The notes under the pieces were generated by a model. It was not told where the DNA came from, did no database searches, and saw only the letters and a program-made list of their open reading frames with translations. A stretch of 64,000 nucleotides of DNA, taken from positions 4,499,480 through 4,563,479 of the forward strand of contig NC_020168.2 of assembly GCF_000224145.3 (NCBI RefSeq), in the 5' to 3' direction. The position numbers and the translations under genes were made by a program. Position 1 is the stretch's first letter. Each line of letters opens with the position of its first letter. The DNA comes from Ciona intestinalis. Taxonomy: Eukaryota > Chordata > Ascidiacea > Phlebobranchia > Cionidae. Shown in pieces: positions 34,605 through 45,300 of this stretch.

Positions 34605-36725
34605 CTATCTATAAACACCTGCCGGGTGAGGCGCTCGATCGAACACCCTCTTCCAGAAAATGATCACTCTGTGTCGAATTTCTTCTACCCGGAATCCATA
34701 TATAAAAGGAATGACTATGGCGTGGAATAGAACCAACACCAATGTGTAGTCTTGGTGTTGCTTGATTGTACATTTCTTTACCTGAAAAAAGCAAGCGGTC
34801 ATCACACATTGTAAAATATTGCACATTGAAAATACGCAGTAAGAATATCCTGCTTTTACTACGAAAAGCGTTCTCTCAAAACAAAATTTACCAAAAACAT
34901 ATATATGCTGAAATTTTCCAAAGGACAAGGTTTCTATAACACAAGTGTTAAAAATACCAATTTTCCAAATGACATTGTTTTTATAACAGAAGTGTCGAAA
35001 ATACTAAACGTTTAAAGTTACCTCTTCGCATACGATTAACGCCACCGACCATGGTGCGCAACTCACAATGAAGGAAACAACGAACAAGGCAAGGGTTGTG
35101 GCAGGTTTCAAGCTTTCATTAATAATACCGATGTTTGGTACGATGCTGGGTCTGGATGGCTGGTGTTGTGTCGAAGGTGGCGGAGTTTGCACTGTTTGAA
35201 AGGAGATATTGTTTCTCAGACTGATTTTGCCATAAATGCTAATATGTTAGAAACAGCTTACAGAAACATAATATATATAGTAGGGTGGGGGGAGATGGGA
35301 CACCCATAGCACTTAATATCCAAATGTCCTGATCGTGTTTTAAACAATTAACAACGGTCTATGGAAGTCGTGAGGATATAGTTTTATAATTCTTTGAATA
35401 TTCTTTGTTTACTACCAAATGGGACGCGAAAATAGAGTTAAAAAGTGTCCCATCTTTCCCCATCCTACTGTACAACCATTTTTTACCATAAACGCGTAAA
35501 TGTTGGCGGCCAAACTCGGTTTTTACTCTCTCTATATAGGATAAAATGGGACATATAGGGTAATATGAGACATTCGTATTCTCCTTTCCCTTCCCATTTA
35601 ATAGTAATAAAATGTTTGCATGTATATATATATTTATATAAACTATATACCCGTAGCCCCGCGTTTCTATAAGCGCGTTGTTAATTGTTAAAATCACGAT
35701 GAGGAAATATAGGTTTTTAGCTGCCTACGGTATCCCATCTTAACCCACAGTATACTATACCAAAATGTTAGATACATACTTACTTGACATAATTATCGAA
35801 ATAGCGAACTTGACCATCCAAATATTAAGTGCGATGACAACTACTGCTGCCGTTAGTGATATGACGGCCGCTGTTAATGTGGTCACCGAGTAAGCGATCG
35901 AGCTGTTTCCAAAATTTAAACCTAAACCGCCACCGATCGGTATCAGGAAAGATACAACCCAGATTATCAAAGATACGATTCTCACTCTTCGGCTTGTCAT
36001 AAGTTCGGAGTAGCGTAATGGATGTTTGATGGCAATAAATCTATCCAGTGTCGCAGCCAGCACGAATAAGTGTGAGGATAAAATATTAGCGAAGAACATG
36101 ACGAAAACCACGGTGGACTGTACGGAGCTGTTACTTTGGCAGCTGAAAAGAAATATAAAGTTATTAAATTAACCTTTAATGTTAGGGTATTTATATAGTA
36201 GTATGGGGGAAGATAGGACACCTTTAGCACATATAGTATGTAAATATCCCGATCGTGTTTTAAACAATTTACAACGGTCTATTGGAGTCGTGACTCGTGA
36301 GAATATATAGTATTATGATTCTTTGAATGTTCTTTTTTTTTATTACTAAATGAGACGAGAAAATAGAGTTAAAAGGTGTCCCATCTTCCCCAACCTAATG
36401 TATTTCAACTACACCTGAAATGGTTGGGGCACGACAAGATTACCATCGTGTGAAAAAACACAAAAGTCACTGCTAGCATTCCGTCTGCTACGGAAAGATG
36501 CCACAGAAACCAAAACATCTTGCAAGCATGTCCGAGCTTCCATGTTAAGATTGCAGCAGCTAAAGCGCAGTTTTCCAAGAGTGCCAGTACGGCGAAAGCC
36601 ACGATAACAGCAGATATACTCAGATCGTCATGTTCGCATGAAACTGTCAGCAGACAAGCTTCTAACCGGTTAAATACTGTCTGTGTGCTATTTGCAGCTC
36701 CTGGCAAGATGGCGGTAGTGTTCAT
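34605..36725 (-). CDS. Class A (rhodopsin-like) orphan GPCR
   Basis: Four exons on the minus strand: 36725-36415, 36142-35784, 35191-35022 and 34781-34605. Phases 2, 1, 0 close, giving 338 residues. The N-terminus has NTT and NST glycosylation sites. Seven helices are visible: TM1 (VIVAFAVLALLENCALAAAI), TM2 with LSVADG, TM3 ending LDRFIAIKHPLRY (DRF in place of DRY), TM4 (IVSLIIWVVSFLIPIGG), TM5, TM6 (LALFVVSFIVSCAPWSVAL) and TM7 (HAIVIPFIYGFRVEEIR). The IYGFR after TM7 and HPLRY after TM3 recall the adenosine/melanocortin/cannabinoid/EDG group, but CWxP in TM6 and NPxxY in TM7 are absent. The ligand cannot be assigned. Introns carry three MITEs. Poly(A) signal is at 34398-34393. Confidence 0.85.
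35278..35472 (-). mobile_element. MITE copy 8
   Basis: In the GPCR intron between the exons at 35784 and 35191. Left end TAGTAGGGTGGGGGGAGATG, right end CCCCATCCTACTGTA; it is near consensus. Confidence 0.85.
35529..35757 (+). mobile_element. MITE copy 9 (diverged, enlarged)
   Basis: Same GPCR intron as copy 8. The ends are decayed (ATAGGATAAAATGGGACATA; CATCTTAACCCACAGTATAC), but the interior TTGTTAATTGTTAAAATCAC is still recognisable. Confidence 0.55.
36194..36404 (-). mobile_element. MITE copy 10, touching a GPCR splice donor
   Basis: First GPCR intron. Left end TATAGTAGTATGGGGGAAGA, right end CATCTTCCCCAACCTAATGTA. It ends about ten bases from the exon 1 donor (36414), so it forms nearly the whole donor-proximal intron. 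Confidence 0.8.
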
Positions 36726-38740
36726 TTTCCCTTTACACAGAATTATTGCAACAGTTTTACATTCTTATTTACACTAATATACTCCAACGTGTTGCAGCCT
36801 TATTACCTTTTAGTTAAACATGATCTATATAAAAAGGCATATACTTTATACTATAATACAAAACAGATAGCTTGTTTATAACGACTTCCAAGTTCATCCA
36901 CGCAACTAAAGCAGTTATCTGCCTTATATTCGCATAATAAAACGCCCATACAGAAACTCGTTTTTATACTTTCTTCCTGTTTGTTTACCGGGCTAGGAAT
37001 ACCTGCTTTCGCTGGATTGACGTTTTGAAAGCTGCTATAAAAGAACCCTAAATTCATAACAAAGCAATATAAAATCGATACCAGACTTTTACCAGGTCCC
37101 AATGCCTGATATCTCCGGGCTTGATCTTGACCGGTAGACTAACATGTAAACTGCGCACTGTGTGATATTCTTATATACAGGTATAGACGGTAAACAATCA
37201 ATGCTCCCGTACAGTCAATACACGTGCATGGAAGTTCTGACTCACATAAAATACAAATAAAAACAAGGAATTTGATCCCAGGACGCTTATTGTTTAGGAA
37301 ACATGCAAATCAGACCTTTTAATTGGTAATAGGTTTTGCAAGCCTGTTCTGCCACAACTGTACTTCAATGTAAAATCGCACTGCACTGCTGCTTTCAGCT
37401 GCATAGTGGAAAATACAATGGAGACTTCCCTTTATATTCTTTAACTTTGTTGCATACACATGACGTACGTAAATACACCAGCACTGACGTGTTATTCGGA
37501 AGGTCCTATACTCAACCTTGAAAATACCGTGATTTTATCATCAAAATATATTTTTATCAAAACTATCGAAATTTAAATCTCAAAAAACTTGCCGTGTTGA
37601 ACAAACAGTTCAGTATGGGCACCACAAAAACAAAACGTTGACAAAAAACATCGCAAGTTTCTTGAAACCGCTCCAAAATTAACCACTTTAATCTTGTAAA
37701 CGGCGGTAACTACATTTTTACATCACTTATCATGACTTGGTTTATTCATACTGACGTCACTTAATGAATTATTAATGTCTGTATGCTGTACTCTTCCTAT
37801 CGCTGATCACTTTACAAATAACAACTTCAATCAAACTCTAGCGTTATTTTTCGAGAGAGCTATACACTTCTGCAAAAACACATTTTTACTGAGTGTATAT
37901 TGCGTACAACTGCTACGTTTTAAAGTTCTAAAATATTTTTAATTCCCATTATTGCATCATTCGAGCTTTTAAATTGTCCTTGCAAACGTTTGAAAATTCA
38001 CACCAAAAGTACTGGCCATTTACTTTTCAACAGGTCGCATAGGTGTGATCTATCTGAAATACTAGCATATGTTTGGCGTCAGTGCATAATATGGTGTATA
38101 TGACTATTGTGACTCACCAATAAAATGTTAAACCCGTTTACTGCTGACGTTATTTGTGGTATTTGACCAAAACGGGCTTGACGAAATATCCTGTTTTAGT
38201 AAAAACACTGAAGCTACGTTTCAACTCAATGCTAACCAGTACAAAGGCAAAGTTGTTTTGAATGGTTGGGTGTTTGAAACACGCATAATAGTATTTTCTC
38301 TTTCCAGAACTATGGCCACATTTTTATTGGGCAAAGTTTCGTCATGTCGCATTGAGAATTAGCTAAACTTGATTTTAAAATTAATCTCAATCATAATAAC
38401 AATTTCTCCTATATCGATTTTATGACGAGTGCATAATTGGCTCTGTCATATTTTGCCACGACGTTTTTATGTAGTATTCATTAATGCCGACTTGGAATTC
38501 AATACCCTTTTCTCATGCGAAGCAAAACAACATTGTTGTGCGCGTGTAAAGGGACACAAAGCGTTTTTAAATTAGTTCAGTTAATAGTCGATAGGTACTT
38601 TCGTTTCAGACCACACAAAGCGGGGGTATGAAATTACAAACTACCGAATCAACATACGGTTTAATATAACTGAAGGGGTGTAGCTATATCCCCACAGTCG
38701 AATGAGCCGTGGCAACGATCGAGCCAAAAGAAATTAAAAA
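36726..38740. other. Intergenic, GPCR upstream side to small gene
   Basis: It presumably holds the GPCR promoter (minus strand) and the upstream region of the small gene at 38741. No MITE, SINE or supported exon is seen. Small open frames at 36851-37102, 37336-37521 and 38156-38362 have no recognisable features. Confidence 0.5.
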
Positions 38741-39235
38741 ATGACTGGAGGATTCGAGACATTTTTGCAGGTAATTAAACGGTTTGGCGCACCTGTGTTA
38801 GGAACATAAAGGCTACTTTTTTCGGTATAGCATAAGGACTCAACTAAGGAGGTTCTACAGTTTTATAATTTTGTTTACTTTATGCTGCGATACGTATTAC
38901 GATGTACGTCGCGTTTCAGACTAAAATTCACATCGTGTCGAACGATAACGATGCGGATTACATGATTAGAAGAGCACTGTCAACCTGCCGCCTGTGTTAC
39001 GAGGAGGTTTCAGATGGGATGGACCAGGTAATATGTGGGGTCCTATAACTTTATTTTCAGCGTAGCGACAAAATGAATCTCCCAAATTTTGAACCTGTTA
39101 CGTCATAGTTTACATACGTCACAGATTGATCAAAGGCTTAGAGAAGTGATTGGCAACGACTGGCAAACGGAATATGAGAAAAGAAACAACGAACCAGCGC
39201 GAATGGACAAGTCAAACATTAAAGGAAGGCAATAA
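38741..39235 (+). CDS. Small 82-residue protein, unrecognised
   Basis: Three exons: 38741-38770, 38920-39027 and 39125-39235 (stop TAA 39233-39235). All introns are phase 0 with good GT-AG ends. The protein starts MTGGFETFLQTKIHIVSNDN, continues with STCRLCYEEVSDGMDQIDQR and LREVIGNDWQTEYEKRNNEP, and ends NIKGRQ. The central and C-terminal parts are charged with heptad-like hydrophobic spacing, suggesting a helical or coiled-coil adaptor. There is no signal peptide or membrane segment. A CRLC pair is present but not a zinc-finger pattern. Poly(A) signal AATAAA at 39410-39415 supports a real short transcript. I do not recognise the family. Confidence 0.7.
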
Positions 39236-40447
39236 ACTGCACTTTCGCACAAAATGTGAAAATCCGTGGATTTTGTACAGAATACGGGTGTAGTTATAAT
39301 CATAAATGTACCTGTACGGTATTTTGCACTTTATATTTTTGTGCGAATTTTTTTTCAATTTTAATATCATTAGCCTTGTGAATATGCCGAACGACAACTA
39401 AATATTGTTAATAAAGTATACAATTTTTACATAGCGTTATGCATCGTGCGGTTTTGTTTACAATAAAACGCTTGGTCGTTTTATGATGCGTTTAGTATTA
39501 TTTCCTTATCCGTACAAATCTTCTTCCCGTGGTAATCGTCGCCACCAAGAAACGCAGCTTTTAGACGAGTCTACAGCAACTATAAGTTACAATGTTTCGC
39601 TGTTGTTATTTCGGCTTATAGGTCAGATTTTTCCCATGGGTATTTGCTTAATTGTTGTGTCTAACAAGTGTGTTTTTAACAAGTCTGCTTGCCTGCTGTA
39701 ATGTTGATTAACTTTCTATGCTGTTGATTATACAACATACGTTTACGTGTGGCTTGGAATAGAAGATTTAGGGGGCGTTGCAGACAGAATATATAGTTTG
39801 GCGTGTGTATGAGTTAGTTAAAAGGTTTAAAGAGTATGTAACACAGCTAAATGAAAAATTCCAAAAAAATCGTGCGGTGGCGCGCAGACCCAGCTTCCGG
39901 AAAAAAGTTTGCTGTTATTACATGAAACTTTCGCTGAGTATATACATGTATACTGGTTAAGCCTGCAGATTTAACTGACCTATTGCATGTTTTTAGTAGT
40001 TGGTCGGGCAAAGCAGTTAATCATACATGCCATATTTACATCAGTAAAGGAGTGTATGAGCTTAACAGTGGTCATCTTCCCGTGTATAGTTACACAGGTC
40101 AGAGTCGATATATAAACCTGTGGTTGTGTACGGACACATGTCAGTTAGTATAAAAAAATGTAGTAGTTTGTATCTCAGACATCGAAAATTAAAATAAAAC
40201 GCAATTTAACTATACAAGAGATTGAAAAAATGTATGAAAATGTTGTAATAGTCAAATTCTCGGGTCTGGGGAGACATTAAAACTCGCCCTCGTTTGGGGT
40301 GGTGTAGTTTGTAATAACGCAGAAAGGTATCAGGCAGCACTGGGTTGCGCGCCAAATCAAACAAACCATTTCTCAACACATATACACTTCACGGTGACTT
40401 CGCTTTAAGCATGCGATCAAAGTTTGCAGGAATAGAATATCTGGAAT
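39236..40447. other. Spacer between small gene and coilin
   Basis: The 3' UTR of the small gene ends near 39430. A 60-codon open frame at 39778-39960 follows a GTTGCAG acceptor-like site but has no partner exon. The rest is AT-rich with nothing supported; no MITE is present. Confidence 0.45.
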
Positions 40448-42157
40448 ATGGCAAGTTGTAAAGATAAAAAACTCCGAGTGAGGCTTCGTTTCGATATTGC
40501 ACCACCTTCTTGCCCGTCATGCAAATGTTTTATGTTCTTGGTTGACCGAGACGCTGCACGTTATGTCTCTGACGTGGAACATACAATTGCGAAAAAATTT
40601 GGCTTCTCCAGTCCTCGGTATCTTGTTTTATCGATAAACGATTTCGTGCTACTGTCAAGCGACGACGTAGAAGTGATTAGGGATGATGATGATATTCAAG
40701 TAAAAATTGATCACGCATTAAAGGACGACGAGCAAAATACAAACGCAGATGTTGTTGCAGTAAAAACGAAAAGCAAAAAGCGTATTTGTGAAGATAGCAA
40801 TGAAAGACCTTCAAAAAAAGTGAAAAAGATTGAACAAACCAAATTGAATAAAAGGAGTAAAATTGTTGAGCAGCGGAAAAGAGTTGTGAGAAAAAAGAAA
40901 CCTAAAATATTAAAGAAAATAGGCCCAACTCCTAAATCTGTAGAGAGTCGTCCATCCAAGCTTAAAACTCCATCAGTCCAAAGCAGTGAGTCATCAAGTA
41001 GTGATTATTCTGAAGACATGCTACTTAAACCACATAGTCTGATTAAAAGACAAATAAACCAAAGTTCGTCTTCATCAACAGATTCCAGTGACGAAAAAAC
41101 AAAAAACATTTCAAAAACAAACAAACTTTCAAAACCTGCAGCAAAATTTAACCTTTATTCTTCTGTATTAAAAACTAAACCTAAAACCCAATCCTTGTTC
41201 AACAAAAATACCAGCAGCAGCAGTGAGGATACTAGTAGTTCAGACAGTGATGATGTACCCAATGCTAAGCCCCAACCCCCTAAAACAACCCCTGCGAAAT
41301 CAAATAATGTTGTAACTAAACAAGTTCAAGCACCATCCTCAGATTCAAGCAGTGATTCAGATTCAGAATCAGACACATTGTCTGTAACTGCAGTAAAGTC
41401 GAACCTGTCATTTACTGTATCGAAATTAAACCCTAAAACTCAACCACCAATTAGTAGTAGTAGTGATGATGATAGCACCTCAGACAGTGATAACGAGCCT
41501 ATCATTGCTACCCATAAATCAACGATACCAGCCGCTTTAAAACCAAATGTTGTGGTTAGGCAGGGTGAAACCAGTTCTTCAGATGATGATTCTGATTCAG
41601 GAGAAGAAAAAAAAGTTCTTCAAAGTTGTAAAAATAATGCTGATAATAAAGTTTTACCTTCACAAAAGAATTTAATAAACAAAAGTTGGGAAAACCGGGA
41701 AAAACTAAATGCAATGAGGGCGTATCCAAATTACCATAACAAGTCTGTTGTACTAACATGCAGTGGTAATGTAAATGACAAAGAAATAGCAATGGAAACT
41801 GAAAGTAAACCTGCAGATGCAATTGCAAAGCCTCTGGTTAATGACTACAGTACTTTAATGAGTTTATCATGGCCTCCAAGGGTAAAGGATAAGATTGCAT
41901 ATCAAGCACTAGAAATGTCACCCATAGATTACACACCTAATGTATCCGAATACAAAGAAGCTGAAGTTGTAAATGTTTCCAATGATAAACAAATCACTGT
42001 TAAGATTCTTTACCAAGAAAAAGCTCCCGCAAATTTAGAAGTCCCAGGAAGATTCGAGCTTGTTTACGAAGAAGAAGAGCACAGTGAGGATCAATCTGAA
42101 GATGACACCATTACACTTGATTGGACATCTTTAATGAATGTCAAGCTTATACAGTGA
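40448..42157 (+). CDS. COIL: Coilin (Cajal body scaffold), single exon
   Basis: 569 residues without introns, about the length of human coilin (576). The N-terminal self-association domain is at about 8-90 (KLRVRLRFDIAPP, FMFLVDRDAARYVSDVEHTI, KKFGFSSPRYLVLSINDFVL, VIRDDDDIQVKID), matching the human VRLRLQFDYPPP...LLVD...RFGFSS pattern. Two basic nuclear-localisation stretches follow at about 110-155 (RPSKKVKKIEQ, KRVVRKKKPKILKK). Acidic Ser clusters typical of phosphorylated coilin occupy about 180-400. The C-terminal Tudor-like domain is at about 470-569 (LSWPPRVKDKIAYQALEMSP, YTPNVSEYKEAEV, PGRFELVY, LDWTSLMNVKLIQ). There is no RG dipeptide anywhere, so the SMN-binding RG box of vertebrates is missing. 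Poly(A) signal AATAAA is at 42180-42185, 145 bases before the next gene's ATG. Confidence 0.92.
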   Translation: MASCKDKKLRVRLRFDIAPPSCPSCKCFMFLVDRDAARYVSDVEHTIAKKFGFSSPRYLVLSINDFVLLSSDDVEVIRDDDDIQVKIDHALKDDEQNTNADVVAVKTKSKKRICEDSNERPSKKVKKIEQTKLNKRSKIVEQRKRVVRKKKPKILKKIGPTPKSVESRPSKLKTPSVQSSESSSSDYSEDMLLKPHSLIKRQINQSSSSSTDSSDEKTKNISKTNKLSKPAAKFNLYSSVLKTKPKTQSLFNKNTSSSSEDTSSSDSDDVPNAKPQPPKTTPAKSNNVVTKQVQAPSSDSSSDSDSESDTLSVTAVKSNLSFTVSKLNPKTQPPISSSSDDDSTSDSDNEPIIATHKSTIPAALKPNVVVRQGETSSSDDDSDSGEEKKVLQSCKNNADNKVLPSQKNLINKSWENREKLNAMRAYPNYHNKSVVLTCSGNVNDKEIAMETESKPADAIAKPLVNDYSTLMSLSWPPRVKDKIAYQALEMSPIDYTPNVSEYKEAEVVNVSNDKQITVKILYQEKAPANLEVPGRFELVYEEEEHSEDQSEDDTITLDWTSLMNVKLIQ

Positions 42158-42329
42158 TTCTCACAAAAACCCATACACAAATAAAATATTTCTCTTTAAC
42201 GCTTTTTTCGTCATTTTTAAACAGTGTCGCTTTTGATGAATCTGTGTGTATTGCTTTATCTGCCCAATTTTAAAATCATGTTTTTTCAGATTCATTTTTT
42301 CAATTTTTTGTATTACATAACCTGTAGCC

Positions 42330-45300
42330 ATGCTTCTGTATGTGGTTGCATTTTTCGTTGCTGTTTTCGCCTTTATAAAATTGAAAACGAAAAAAAAGGA
42401 GGACTACCAACTGCTGTCTCGTTTCTTCCCGGACAAGAACTGGTCAGAAAATGAAAACGAACCGGTTGATTTGACCATCACACCATTTAATATTGATATA
42501 CCTCAAGAAAGAATTGATGACTTGCATAAAAGGCTTGATTCAGTGAGGTATGCATTATGTGACATTGATTCAAGTCTCTGTATAGGAAGTTGAATTAAAC
42601 AGATGTGTAAAACAGGAGTCTAGTTTCACAGTGATTAACTAGGAATAATTATTTCTAAATTTCTAAGACCTTTTTTAGGGGTAAGGTCAGAAAAACTAAA
42701 TTTTAATGTCAATCAAAATGTATTGAATAGGCTATAATATATATACATTAAACATTTTTTAAAGTTTCTATTGCTCAATTGACCCCAGTTTGGAAAACAT
42801 TTTGTTTTTACTCTTACTATCTTAAGAAGTTTCCAAAATGTTTGCTTTACTTAGTCTAGAAGTTTTTAAATAAGCCCCAATTTTACATATTTTACAATAC
42901 CCCACACTTGCTTAAACTTCAATACCATTTAAATTTTAGAATGCCCACTCCTTCAATCTCAACAAGCTGTTTCCGATATGGGATGCGGACTGAATACATG
43001 GGAGAACTCATTAAATATTGGAGGAATGATTACTCTTGGAAGGAGCAAGAGGAAAAGATGAATCAATTCAATCATTTTAAAACCAGGATTGAGGGATTGG
43101 ATATTCATTTTATTCATGCCAAGCCAAAAGCTGGTGTGGAGGTAATATTGGCATATTTTTTTTATTCTTAATGGGTGAGGTCATAGTCAAGGACCTGGGA
43201 TTTAGGCCACATATGACCTAATACCCAAACACCCATAAAGCCCACTTAAGTCCTTTGTGCGACCGGTGCCGGGTCGCACCTAGTCGCATAATTTTGCATT
43301 ATTTTTTTATCCTTGTGTGCTTAAGAGTTACCACTATTTTCGCCTTTGTGTATGATTTTATTTAATATAGGCATAAGGCTGACTTTATGTAATAGTAGTT
43401 ACAGTTTCTTTCCTGATTGAAACATACTTTTTTAATGGAACACATTTGTTTTAATTGGTATCCATTAGCTGAGTAGGTTTACCTCGGCTTACTTTAAAAT
43501 AGAAGCATGTTAGGCTTTTACTAGGAGAATAATAAATGGCAAACTGTCATATGAATTATAACTTTGCATTTTTGGCATTAAAAAAATTGGGCATTTTTGT
43601 CTTCAGAAAATTTAGCATTTTAGGATTTTTAATGTGGTGTGCTTCGTTTTTCAGACCTTTGGTTTACCTTTTATACCTTAAGTTTATACCTTTAACTGTA
43701 CACATTTTATTCAGGCAAAAACTGTTCTTATGACGCATGGTTGGCCTGGATCATTCGTTGAATTCCTTGAAATAATCCCAATGCTGACTGACCCTGTCAG
43801 TTATGGTGGGAATGAAACTGATGCAATGAATGTTGTGTGTCCTTCCATACCAGGGTTTGGATTTTCGGATCCACCAGCACAAGAAGGTGCTTAAACTTGG
43901 AATAAACATCACATTTTTTTATTTTAGGGGGATTAGGGGAAAATGTAACAATGTTAAAGGGCATTACTGTGTTTAATATAATATCCCTTGGCTATGTTTG
44001 TTTTTATAGCCACTTAACAGCAGTGTAAATTTTTTTAGGCTTAAAACTAATATGCTATAACATTATGATTTCAATTTTCACTCTTGTTCCAATAGTTGGG
44101 TGACACTTTGTATCAGTCACCCCTAAAATTATGCATATTGGCTTGGGGTAATGGGTCAACTATGTTACTCTGGCCTAAATCTTAGGTTCATGAGCATGTC
44201 TTTCCACGAAAATTCACCTATATAGACTACCTATGTTGCAGCAATTGCAATAATTATTTTATCTCTAATTTTCCAGGATTCAACACTTTTGAGTGTGCCA
44301 GGGTTTTCCACAAACTTATGCTCAGGCTTGGATACAAGAAATACTATGTACAAGGTGGTGACTATGGCTCAATCATAAGTATAGCAGTTGCATTGCTTTA
44401 CCCAAGGTGAACTTACTATATCAGTATGGTTTATTTACCCTATATGTTTTGGTACTTATTAACTAAACACTGTCTGTTACGTACTTTGGTTTTAACCAGC
44501 ATTTCATTTTGATGTTGTTTTTAGTAGTGCCTCTTGTGTTCTGTGTTGTTGTCTTAATATTTATTTATATATAAAATAATAAAATGTAAATATGCATAGA
44601 TTTAATTTATTTTTGGGTTAAAAACATGTTCATTTTTATTTTGACTGTTCGGTTTATTGAAACTTTACTGGTGCCTTTAGATCACATTTGACTGATTTGA
44701 GGGTCTCTGACTCCATATATAAATCTTAATTTCCTTTTAACTTATTATGTCTCTTTAAAATAAGTCTCGGTTAAATGTGTACAAAACTAAATTCATTTAC
44801 CATTTTAAAAACTGTGGACTACTAACATAATAAGCGTCCATAGGCACCAAACATTGGCTGACAGGTAAGACTACACTATTTAGATATTACAGCATAAAGT
44901 TTACTACTCTTCACTCTGTAATCATTTTCTTATTCGTTCCCCCAGCTATGTGAAAGGTTGCCATACCACAATGATGTCCGCTCGTCCCGAAGGAACCGGC
45001 ATCTTGCGTGCAATATGTGCAGCTTATTTCCCACGACTTCTCTTTAATGACCAGGAGAAAGAATCAATTCTTCCGTTCAAGAAATATTTTACTTATTTGT
45101 TCACAGAAACTGGTTACTTCCATCTTCATGCAACCAAACCAGATACAGTTGGTGAGAAATGAGGTCTTTTTTAAAATTATTATCAATGTTTGTTTAGCTG
45201 TAGATATTTTTTCTAATATCTTTTTGTGTTCAGAGAAAAAAATATATAATTTTGCACTAATATAATTTTGCACAGAGCACTTTAAAATTAGCCTTTTTAA

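Noticed and set aside
39778-39960. 60-codon open frame after an acceptor-like GTTGCAG
   Set aside because: Basic, plausible-looking peptide, but no upstream exon, donor or partner could be found and no family is recognised.
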